Positions 30,331 to 36,645 of a DNA stretch of 64,000 nucleotides are shown one piece after another. A model generated the notes under the pieces. That model saw only the letters and a list, made by a program, of their open reading frames with translations. It did not search any database and was not told where the DNA came from. The position numbers and the translations under genes were made by a program. Source of the DNA: Bradyrhizobium sp. CCGB12 (lineage in GTDB: Bacteria; Pseudomonadota; Alphaproteobacteria; Rhizobiales; Xanthobacteraceae); the NCBI RefSeq assembly GCF_024199845.1, contig NZ_JANADO010000001.1, positions 7,378,001 through 7,442,000 on the forward strand, in the 5' to 3' direction. How positions within the stretch are numbered: the stretch's first letter is position 1; the number at the start of each line of letters is the position of its first letter.

Positions 30331-31452
30331 ATGTTAGATGACATATGTTCGGTGCTTGCCGACCTGGGTATCGATTCCATGAGCGACCAACAGAGCTATT
30401 TGGCGGCGATTGACGCCGAAATGGCGCGCCTTCGGGAGCGATTGGACAAGCTCGCCAAGTTCAAAGAGCTGGCTATCGAGCTGGGCATCACGCCTGATGT
30501 TGGCGTTTATCAGCCGCCTCCGAAAGAGGACCGAGCTTCTGCAAATGGGGTACGGCACGGGTCATCTATCAAGTCCGAATTCGATTTTGCGGATGGGACA
30601 AAGAAACCAGCTGCTTTTGACGGCACCTTTTCCGGTCTGATTAAGGCCTACCGCACCCATGAGAAGTCGCCGTATCACAAGCTTAAGCATTCGGTTCGGA
30701 AGAATTACGATCAAGGTATCAACCGCTTAGACCGGGAAATCGGCTCAGAGCGCGTGGCTGACTGGACTGCCAGTCGAGTCCAATACATGCACGACAATAG
30801 CTGGGCCGCAGGCGGTAAGGCCTCAATGGGCCATTCTCTGCTCGGCAAGGTACGATTGCTTTGCAGCTTCGGTTCGGTCGTGTTGGAGGATGATGCCTGC
30901 ACCCGGCTCAGCACGATCATTGGGAATATGCGGTTTGAGCCGCCCCCCACGAGGACCGAGATTCTAACTTACGACCATGCAAGGGCGATCAGGGCGACGG
31001 CGCACACTCATTTCAACTGGCCTTCAATCGCCTTGGCGCAGGCCCTGCAATTCGAAATTCCCAAGCTTCGTCAGGTAGATGTTATTGGCCAATGGGTGCC
31101 GCTGGACGAGCCAGGTCCAGACGACATCAAGAACGAACACGAGAAATGGGTCGGCGGTCTGATGTGGTCTGACATCGACGAACACATGATCTTGCGGCGA
31201 GAACTACCGGTAGGCCGAAAAGGCGGGGACAAGCCATTTGAATGGGATCTCAAGCGTCTTTCCATGATCATGGAGGAGATCAACAGTGTCCCGCCATGGA
31301 AGCGCACGGGGCCGATGGTAATCTGCGAGTACTCAAACAAGCCATGGTCAGCCGCCGAATTTCGGCGAAAATGGCGAATTGTGGCGGATAAAGCTGGCGT
31401 TCCGAGCAATATTCAGATGACGGATGGCGCGCGCGGGACGAACAAGACCTGA
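30331..31452 (+). CDS. Tyrosine-recombinase-like protein, C-terminally truncated
   Basis: A 373-aa passenger protein. N-terminal coiled-coil segment (about 15-45: EMARLRERLDKLAKFKEL), then a core-binding-like helical region (about 95-195), then a catalytic-domain-like part. That part has ALQFEIPKLRQVDVIGQW (the box I arginine region), GGLMWSDIDEHMILRR and PWSAAEFRRKWRIVADKAGV. The protein ends shortly after, at DGARGTNKT, before the HxxR and tyrosine motifs expected of an active integrase. It is therefore probably inactive as a recombinase or has been repurposed as a DNA-binding protein. The ATG at 30331 follows an AAGGA box; a TTG three codons upstream is possible. Confidence 0.65.
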   Translation: MLDDICSVLADLGIDSMSDQQSYLAAIDAEMARLRERLDKLAKFKELAIELGITPDVGVYQPPPKEDRASANGVRHGSSIKSEFDFADGTKKPAAFDGTFSGLIKAYRTHEKSPYHKLKHSVRKNYDQGINRLDREIGSERVADWTASRVQYMHDNSWAAGGKASMGHSLLGKVRLLCSFGSVVLEDDACTRLSTIIGNMRFEPPPTRTEILTYDHARAIRATAHTHFNWPSIALAQALQFEIPKLRQVDVIGQWVPLDEPGPDDIKNEHEKWVGGLMWSDIDEHMILRRELPVGRKGGDKPFEWDLKRLSMIMEEINSVPPWKRTGPMVICEYSNKPWSAAEFRRKWRIVADKAGVPSNIQMTDGARGTNKT

Positions 31453-31510
31453 CTCTTACCGAAAGAGTGTGGAAGCGCTCTTGAAGATTTCTGAGAATCG
31501 GGTAGGTTAG

Positions 31511-31717
31511 AACCGGAGCCTTCGGAGGCTCCGGTTTCACCGCAGAGAGGAAATGAGTTTTTGCCGACCAATCCTCTCGGCATAGGCCCACCCAAACTCC
31601 GGCCGCGCCGGACCCAGGTAAACCCATGTGGCAAGCCGTCAGAATAGACCGGTGAGGGTAGAGCCCCTCAAGCCAAATCCTGGCTAACCAGGCCGCGTCG
31701 GAGAGATCCGGCGCGGC
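31511..31717. ncRNA. Candidate structured RNA or hairpin array inside the transposon
   Basis: Six consecutive perfect or near-perfect stem-loops in 207 bp between the recombinase-like gene and xre. They are 31511-31536 (10-bp stem), 31562-31582 (6 bp, TGCCGA/TCGGCA), 31598-31612 (TCCGGC/GCCGGA), 31653-31670 (TGAGGG/CCCTCA), 31679-31692 (CCTGG/CCAGG) and 31692-31717 (11 bp with one G-U). No U-run follows either end, so a simple terminator is not the whole explanation. The strand and function are unknown. It may be an RNA, a regulatory leader or a DNA hairpin region. Confidence 0.4.
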
Positions 31718-31732
31718 GCATTCATATCCTTA

Positions 31733-31999
31733 TCAAATTTCCTGATTCTCGTCTACAGCGCCGTTTCCAAGAGGTGCGGCGAAGGTTATTCCCGATGCCC
31801 GCCCCTCACCGTCAAAAACAAATCCAATACCGCCGGACTCCAAAGCAACTTTCATTGCCGCTAGGTTATTCCGCGTCGGCTCCCGTCGTCTTGCCTCAAA
31901 ATCCCTCACAGTCGAAACGCCCACGCTCGCGGCTTTTGCAAGCGCGTCTTGAGGCCAATTTAGCCATGCTCTCGCGGCTCGACACTGCTCCGGGCTCAT
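31733..31999 (-). CDS. XRE-family transcriptional regulator
   Basis: An 88-aa protein built almost entirely of an XRE helix-turn-helix (CRAARAWLNWPQDALAKAA, then GVSTVRDFEARRREPTRNNL, residues about 6-45), with a short C-terminal beta-like tail. It is divergent from the transposase. The 108-bp gap contains a 12-bp inverted repeat well placed as an operator, so it probably represses transposase and its own gene (inference). Similar small XRE proteins are common on mobile elements. Confidence 0.8.
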   Translation of the reverse strand: MSPEQCRAARAWLNWPQDALAKAASVGVSTVRDFEARRREPTRNNLAAMKVALESGGIGFVFDGEGRASGITFAAPLGNGAVDENQEI

Positions 32000-32043
32000 T
32001 CGTTGAATATGGCGACGTAAAAGAATTTCGTCAAGGTCATCGA

Positions 32044-32093
32044 TTTTCGTTGACGCCAGCTATTTCATCACTTATCAACGACGTCAACGAAAA
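32044..32093. promoter_or_regulatory. Inverted repeat between xre and transposase, candidate operator
   Basis: TTTTCGTTGACG (32044-32055) and CGTCAACGAAAA (32082-32093) form a perfect 12-bp inverted repeat with a 26-bp spacer. A further CGTCAA half-site is at about 32028. The position, in the divergent spacer and 15 bp before the transposase ATG, suits an operator bound by the XRE protein. Confidence 0.5.
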
Positions 32094-32107
32094 ACGTTGG
32101 CGCAGAA

Positions 32108-33070
32108 ATGGCTCAACACTTCCTTCTCACGGCAAAGGCGAGGTCGCTAAGTTTAGCGAAAGTCGCCCGTTTGTCGGACGAGGAAGCCTATCAGACCTTC
32201 CAGCTGATCCGTTGGGCCGCCACTAACGGCGAACCGTTCTGCCCCAAGTGCGGCTGCGTTGCGGTCTACACCTACCAGACCCGCAAGCTGTTCAAGTGCA
32301 AGGGCTGCAATCACCAATTCAGCGTCACGTCGGGCACGATCTTCGCCAGCCGCAAACTCCCGATCCGCGACTACCTCTTGGCCATCGCGATCTTCGTCAA
32401 CGGCGCGAAGGGCCATAGCGCGCTTCAACTGAGCCGCGACCTGGATTGCCAGTACAAGACGGCTTTCGTGATGGCTCACAAAATCCGCGAAGCCATGGCC
32501 TCAGAGGCCAACGGCGCGACAGTTGGTGGCACGGTTGAGGTTGATGGCGCTTACTTCGGGGGCCACGTCCGCCCGGCCAACAACAAAGCTAACCGCCGCG
32601 ACCGCCGCTTGGTGCAGAACCAGACCGGCAAGCGCCGCGTGGTGGTCATCATGCGCGAGCGCGGCGGCCGGACGTTGCCGTTCGTCTTCAAGTCGGAAGA
32701 TGCATCGGTTGTGACGATTGCCCGCACCGTGCAGCCCGGCAGCACCGTTCACGCTGACGAAGCAGCGCATTGGGACGCGCTACATGCGCGCTTCCTGACA
32801 AAGCGGATCAACCACAGCGAGGCCTATTCTGATGGCGAAGCTTGCACCAATCAGGCGGAGTCGTTTTTCTCCCGTCTGCGCCGCGCCGAGATCGGCATTC
32901 ATCACCATATCGCCGGCCCGTATTTGGCGGCTTACGCCAGCGAAATGGCTTGGCGCGAGAACAATAGCCGCGTCAGCAACGGAGAACAGTATTTGATGAC
33001 CTGTGACGCTGCCCTGCAGCACCCGGTTTCGCGTCAGTGGAAGGGCTATTGGCAGCGAGCCAAAGTATGA
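32108..33070 (+). CDS. IS1595-family (ISXO2-like) transposase
   Basis: A 320-aa transposase. The N-terminal zinc ribbon has C45-P-K-C48 and C64-K-G-C67. The DDE-type core has VEVDGAYFGG (D146), VHADEAAHWD (D217) and TNQAESFFSRLRRAEIG (N248/E251) as the third catalytic region, matching the ISXO2-like arrangement. No frameshift or stop interrupts it, and length is normal for the family. It is flanked by an inverted-repeat operator candidate upstream and stem-loops downstream. Confidence 0.95.
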   Translation: MAQHFLLTAKARSLSLAKVARLSDEEAYQTFQLIRWAATNGEPFCPKCGCVAVYTYQTRKLFKCKGCNHQFSVTSGTIFASRKLPIRDYLLAIAIFVNGAKGHSALQLSRDLDCQYKTAFVMAHKIREAMASEANGATVGGTVEVDGAYFGGHVRPANNKANRRDRRLVQNQTGKRRVVVIMRERGGRTLPFVFKSEDASVVTIARTVQPGSTVHADEAAHWDALHARFLTKRINHSEAYSDGEACTNQAESFFSRLRRAEIGIHHHIAGPYLAAYASEMAWRENNSRVSNGEQYLMTCDAALQHPVSRQWKGYWQRAKV

Positions 33071-33084
33071 ATCGAAAATTAATC

Positions 33085-33115
33085 CTTGAACTTTTACACG
33101 GTTCGTGTATTCAAG
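33085..33115 (+). terminator. Stem-loop after transposase
   Basis: CTTGAA (33085-33090) pairs with TTCAAG (33110-33115), and inside it TACACG-GTT-CGTGTA (33095-33109) forms a second perfect stem. It starts 15 bp after the transposase stop. It has no T-run, so termination is only likely, not certain. Confidence 0.4.
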
Positions 33116-33158
33116 AATCAGGCTATGCCTGCAGGTCCACCCGTATGGGGGCCGCTTC

Positions 33159-33183
33159 AAAGGTCGGGTTCATCCCGGCCTTT
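33159..33183. terminator. Bidirectional terminator between transposase and DUF3800 gene
   Basis: Stem AAAGGTCGGG (33159-33168), loop TTCAT with C, stem CCCGGCCTTT (33174-33183). The DUF3800 stop codon lies in the loop side of the hairpin. It suits the convergent transcription of the transposase and the cargo operon. Confidence 0.55.
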
Positions 33184-34030
33184 GCTGTTTCTGGGCCTTA
33201 AACAGTTCAAAACAATAGGCTTTTACGCCCATTATATCGCCCATGCCGGCAGGCACCTGGGACGTTACCAGCTTCCCGCTCTCTGAAATCCGGCGGTAAA
33301 TGGCGAATTTTCTTTCGTAACTGCCACGCGCGATAGCGTACACGTAAGAGTCCGCGATCTGCATCAGGCGATTGGATTTGTCCTTGCCCTCGATATCGAG
33401 CAGCAAGTAGCCAAATTCCTCTTTGGTTAGCGGCAGGTATTTGGCGGAGTTTGCCGCGTCAAAACCCATCCCATTCTCTTGGATGTTGTAAAAATAGCCC
33501 TCCACCATGTCGTTAGTGTCAGGGTCGGCCATTTCGTAGAAGACCTTGAGACGCCTACCCTGATGTTTGGCGAACTTGGCCGCCCGCTCCACGACGATGT
33601 CAAAGGCGCTGCGGCACAACATCCATTTTTCATCACCAACTCGACTGCCATATCCCCGCGCGAGGTAGCCTGGGCGGTCAATCACGCAGGCAGTCCCCGC
33701 CACCGGGAGCGTAGAAAGAAATGTTCGGTAAGAGGACCAAAATCGATCCCGTTCCTCGCCGGGCAATCTTCCAATCCAAGAAAACTTCTTTGTTTCCGCC
33801 CGCATATCCGTGAGGTGCAACGGCGCTTGGATTTGCGGCCACTGCTTCTTAAAGGCATCTAGGCGGGCCTTCGCTGTATCCTCATCCTCTTGCCGAATGA
33901 GAAACCCACCCAACGCAAACCAATCCAATCCGTGCTTTGCGGCTGTCGATTGACGGTCGGGGTGGCGAGGGCCAGTCTCGTCCAAATACAAATGTAAAAG
34001 CGGCGCTTTAGGTGATGCGGCATTAGGCAT
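33170..34030 (-). CDS. DUF3800 domain protein (transposon cargo)
   Basis: A 286-aa protein with the DUF3800 signature. It has the N-terminal strand LHLYLDETGPRHP with an acidic residue pair (about 13-21), the PLHLTDMRAE histidine segment, and a central FYEMADPDTNDMVEGYFYNI. The C-terminal LLDIEGKDKSNRLMQIADSYVYAIARG carries an aspartate. DUF3800 proteins have an RNase-H-like layout and often occur on mobile elements and near restriction or defence genes. Nuclease activity and any defence role are unproven. It lies 23 bp downstream of the small 144-aa gene, as an operon. Confidence 0.8.
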   Translation of the reverse strand: MPNAASPKAPLLHLYLDETGPRHPDRQSTAAKHGLDWFALGGFLIRQEDEDTAKARLDAFKKQWPQIQAPLHLTDMRAETKKFSWIGRLPGEERDRFWSSYRTFLSTLPVAGTACVIDRPGYLARGYGSRVGDEKWMLCRSAFDIVVERAAKFAKHQGRRLKVFYEMADPDTNDMVEGYFYNIQENGMGFDAANSAKYLPLTKEEFGYLLLDIEGKDKSNRLMQIADSYVYAIARGSYERKFAIYRRISESGKLVTSQVPAGMGDIMGVKAYCFELFKAQKQQRPG

Positions 34031-34053
34031 TGCATGACTTTAACGGTTCCCGT

Positions 34054-34488
34054 TCAACGGGCAACCTCCCAAAGCATATATTGCCCAGGCCCCTGCTCGC
34101 ACCGCACGAGACCGTTTTCCCGTTGGGTCCGGAGCGCCAGCCCGACCCGCTTTGACATGATCCGCAAAAGCCGCTGATCGTTCTTGTCTAGGGCTCGCTC
34201 GACTAGCAGCTGTAAGGCCACGTCGCGGCTGGTAAGCGGCTCTGCGGCTTGGCGGAGGATGCTAAGCACGATCCGGCTCATCTCGCCGCGATTGCTCCAG
34301 TCCTTGGGCGGCCGGAAGGCTTTCGCCTTGATCGACTCCACCCGGTAAGTCGGATCGAATTGGAGGATCGTGGCGTCTAGGCTCTCCAAGTCTAGGACCA
34401 TCTTCCGAAGGGACTCATGGGCGGCCTCGATATCGCCCGCCACTTGCGCCCGACGCTTCACGAGTCCGGCTAGGACAAATTCGTTCAT
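34054..34488 (-). CDS. Small protein with probable winged-helix C-terminal part (transposon cargo)
   Basis: A 144-aa protein. The N-terminal half (VLAGLVKRRAQVAGDIEAAHESLRKMV) looks like a long helix or coiled coil. The C-terminal half (about 70-144: IVLSILRQAAEPLTSRDVALQLLVERAL...VGLALRTQRENGLVR) has the helix-helix-wing pattern of a winged helix. The ATG at 34488 has GGGAG 8 bp upstream and is preferred over a TTG-type upstream extension. I do not know a named family for it. It probably regulates or partners the DUF3800 protein it is cotranscribed with. Confidence 0.65.
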   Translation of the reverse strand: MNEFVLAGLVKRRAQVAGDIEAAHESLRKMVLDLESLDATILQFDPTYRVESIKAKAFRPPKDWSNRGEMSRIVLSILRQAAEPLTSRDVALQLLVERALDKNDQRLLRIMSKRVGLALRTQRENGLVRCEQGPGQYMLWEVAR

Positions 34489-34493
34489 GGTTG

Positions 34494-34520
34494 CTCCCGG
34501 TGAAATTAATTTCACGGGAG
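34494..34520. promoter_or_regulatory. Palindrome upstream of the cargo operon
   Basis: GTGAAATTAATTTCAC (34500-34515) is a perfect 16-bp palindrome. The flanks CTCCC and GGGAG extend it with one unpaired base. It lies 6-32 bp upstream of the 144-aa gene, between it and the right transposon end, and one arm includes the ribosome-binding site. It is a candidate operator for autoregulation. Confidence 0.5.
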
Positions 34521-34557
34521 TCTAGTGATACCGGCAGCATTGCCGCCAGCCGGGTTA

Positions 34558-34581
34558 AGGTGAGTTTGCTACCTAATGCCG
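34558..34581. repeat. Transposon terminal inverted repeat, right
   Basis: Exact reverse complement of 30220-30243; ends ACCTAATGCCG at the junction with comM. Confidence 0.97.
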
Positions 34582-34589
34582 AGCAGCTC
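34582..34589. repeat. Target-site duplication, right copy
   Basis: AGCAGCTC, identical to 30212-30219, directly after the right terminal repeat. On the minus strand it encodes the ELL codons of comM. Confidence 0.95.
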
Positions 34590-35309
34590 GCCGGGCGACA
34601 GCGGCGGCAGGATCGAGGGCAGGCGTGCCGCCAGCATCGACTTGCCGGCACCGGGCGCGCCGATCATCAGCAGGTGATGTCCGCCGGCGGCTGCGATCTC
34701 CAGCGCGCGTTTCGCGCTCTCCTGGCCCTTGATGTCGCGCAGGTCGAGGGACGAGGCGGCGGCCTCGTGCACCTTCGGAGAGGGCCGCGACAGCACCTGC
34801 GTTCCCTTGAAATGGTTGGCGATCTGGATCAGCGAACTCGCGGCAATGATCTGGATGTCCGGGCTCGCCCAGGCCGCCTCCGAGCCGCAGGCGGCGGGGC
34901 AGATCAGGCCCTCCTCACGCGCATTGGCGCCGATCGCGGCGGGCAGGACACCTGCAACCGGCGCGATCGAGCCGTCGAGGCCGAGCTCGCCAAGCACGGT
35001 GAAGCCGGTCAGCGCATCCGGCGGGATCGCGCCGATCGCCGCCATCAGCCCGAGCGCGATCGGCAGGTCGTAATGGCTGCCCTCCTTGGGCAGGTCGGCC
35101 GGCGCCAGATTGACGGTGATCCGCCGCGCCGGCAGCGCCAGCCCCGAGGCAATCAGCGCCGAGCGGACCCGCTCGCGCGCCTCCGACACCGCCTTGTCGG
35201 GCAGGCCGACGATGGCGAAGGCCGGCAGGCCCGGGGCGACCTGCACCTGCACGTCGACCGCACGGGCCTCGATCCCCTCAAAGGCGACGGTAGAAACCCG
35301 CTGAACCAT
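34582..35309 (-). pseudogene. comM: comM (Mg-chelatase-like AAA+ ATPase), 5' fragment
   Basis: The first 242 codons of ComM. It has the N-terminal Lon-protease-like domain (VSTVAFEGIEARAVDVQVQV; GLPAFAIVGLPDKAVSEARERVR; NLAPADLPKEGSHYDLPIALGL) and Walker A GAPGAGKSMLAARLPS near the break. The reading frame runs 4 codons into the transposon end and stops (TAG). Walker A lies here and Walker B in the other fragment, so neither part can hydrolyse ATP alone. ComM is a branch-migration helicase that aids natural transformation in other bacteria. Confidence 0.95.
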
Positions 35310-35539
35310 GCTCGATCAAGCCTGCCCTCTTGCTCAATCGAGGGTAGCAGAGGCATGTACTCTCCGCAAGAACAATACAGGAACATCTCCCCGGGGCCAG
35401 AGCAGGTCCTAACCGATCGTAAACGTGAAGCGGACACTACGCCTCGAATGCGAGCGGCTCTCCTCAGCACATTCCAACGAATGTCCGCTACTCCTAACAC
35501 TTGCGGGATGGGCCGTGGTCTAACGGGTGAAGAATTCAA

Positions 35540-35785
35540 ATGCTTGCAAATCGCCGGAGAAGCGAACGCCGGGTGTGCAGCCGGCTCGCCAAGATTCATT
35601 TTGGCGCAGGCTCGCTGCCGCGCGATTGCACGATCACGGATATCTCGGATGGTGGCGTGAAAGTGGTGGCGGAATTCCTGGAAGTGCCGCCGCAATTCAC
35701 CATCATCTTCGCACCCGACTACTCCCGCCAGTGCCGTCTGCGCTGGCGCATCGGCTGCGAATTCGGTGCCGAATTCACGGACTAG
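35540..35785 (+). CDS. Small PilZ-domain protein
   Basis: An 81-aa protein with the PilZ pattern RRRSERR at residues 5-11 and DISDGGVKV at about 34-42, the two c-di-GMP-contact motifs (RxxxR and D/NxSxxG). It is a stand-alone PilZ domain without a partner domain. It would act as a c-di-GMP-responsive adaptor. It lies just upstream of tadD and the Tad pilus genes, but a functional link is only positional. Confidence 0.8.
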   Translation: MLANRRRSERRVCSRLAKIHFGAGSLPRDCTITDISDGGVKVVAEFLEVPPQFTIIFAPDYSRQCRLRWRIGCEFGAEFTD

Positions 35786-35865
35786 GTTCTGAAGCGTGGG
35801 CGTCCTTAACGGGGCTTTAGGGTTAATCGGTAAGCATCTCTGATCAGTCGCCGAGTGATCAGAGT

Positions 35866-36639
35866 ATGTCCAAGCGTCCGTCCCCCGCCTTTCCTCCGGC
35901 GAAATTCCTGCTTCCCGCGTTCATGGTGCTCGTCCTCGGTGGCTGCCAGACCAATGGCATCGAGGATGTGACCGGCGCGCTTGGCGTCAGATCCGAAGCC
36001 CCCGCCAGGGCCGACGCCAAGCCGGACATGAACGCACTGCGCGAGCGTTACCGCGCCAAGCCCGAAGATCCCAACGTTGCGATCGCCTATGGCAAAGCGC
36101 TGCGCGAGAGCGGCCAGCGTGCGCAGGCAGTCGCAGTGCTGGAGCAGGCCGTGCTCAATCATCCCAGCAACAAGGCGCTGCTCGCCGGCTATGGCCGCGC
36201 GCTCGCCGAAAACGGCAATTTCCAGCAGGCCTTCGACGTCCTCAGCCGTGCCCATACGCCTGAGGATCCGGACTGGCGCATCCTGTCGGCGCAGGGTGCG
36301 GCGCTCGATCAGCTCGGCCGCAACGAGGAGGCGCAGCAATATTATGCGAGCGCCTTGAAGATCGTGCCCGACGAGCCGCAGGTTTTGTCCAATCTCGGCC
36401 TGTCCTACATGCTCCAGAACAATCTGCCGCGGGCCGAACAGGTGCTCGGCCGCGCCTATCAGCGCAATCAGAACGATGTGCGGATCCGTGCCAATCTCGC
36501 GCTCGTGCTGGGATTGCAAGGCCGCGAGGCCGAGGCTGAAATCCTCGTCAAGGCCGACCTGCCGCCGGATGAGGCTGCGGCAAAGGTCGCGGCGCTGCGG
36601 CAGCTGCTGGCGAAGAAGCAGCAGCGGGCGGACAAATAG
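35866..36639 (+). CDS. tadD: TPR lipoprotein, TadD-like pilus assembly protein
   Basis: A 257-aa lipoprotein: lipobox LVLGGC with the acylated cysteine at about 27, followed by four to five tetratricopeptide repeats (about 60-230). TadD is an outer-membrane pilotin-like factor for the Tad secretin. The convergent cpaE-cpaD-cpaC-cpaB genes next door support this assignment. The stop codon lies 6 bp before the end of the convergent cpaE. Confidence 0.85.
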   Translation: MSKRPSPAFPPAKFLLPAFMVLVLGGCQTNGIEDVTGALGVRSEAPARADAKPDMNALRERYRAKPEDPNVAIAYGKALRESGQRAQAVAVLEQAVLNHPSNKALLAGYGRALAENGNFQQAFDVLSRAHTPEDPDWRILSAQGAALDQLGRNEEAQQYYASALKIVPDEPQVLSNLGLSYMLQNNLPRAEQVLGRAYQRNQNDVRIRANLALVLGLQGREAEAEILVKADLPPDEAAAKVAALRQLLAKKQQRADK

Positions 36640-36645
36640 CCGCCC

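Larger units (their letters stand above)
30220..34581 (+). mobile_element. IS1595/ISXO2-type transposon with passenger genes, inserted in comM
   Basis: A 4,362-bp element with 24-bp perfect terminal inverted repeats and 8-bp target duplications, inserted in codons for the LSPGELLEVS region of comM. Plus strand: a truncated tyrosine-recombinase-like gene and the transposase. Minus strand: an XRE regulator, DUF3800 and a small DNA-binding-like protein. The DNA looks less GC-rich than its surroundings, consistent with transfer. IS1595-family elements are established to make 8-bp duplications, and some carry passenger genes. This particular cargo combination I do not recognise. Intact ends and transposase suggest it may still be mobile. 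Confidence 0.93.

Noticed and set aside
31511..31717. Hairpins in the transposon read as tRNA or CRISPR
   Set aside because: No tRNA cloverleaf with a T-loop signature, and no regularly spaced identical repeats as in CRISPR.
30220..34581. The comM insertion read as a prophage or integrative element excised by the tyrosine recombinase
   Set aside because: The recombinase lacks its catalytic tail. The 24-bp inverted ends and 8-bp duplication fit DDE transposition, not site-specific integration.
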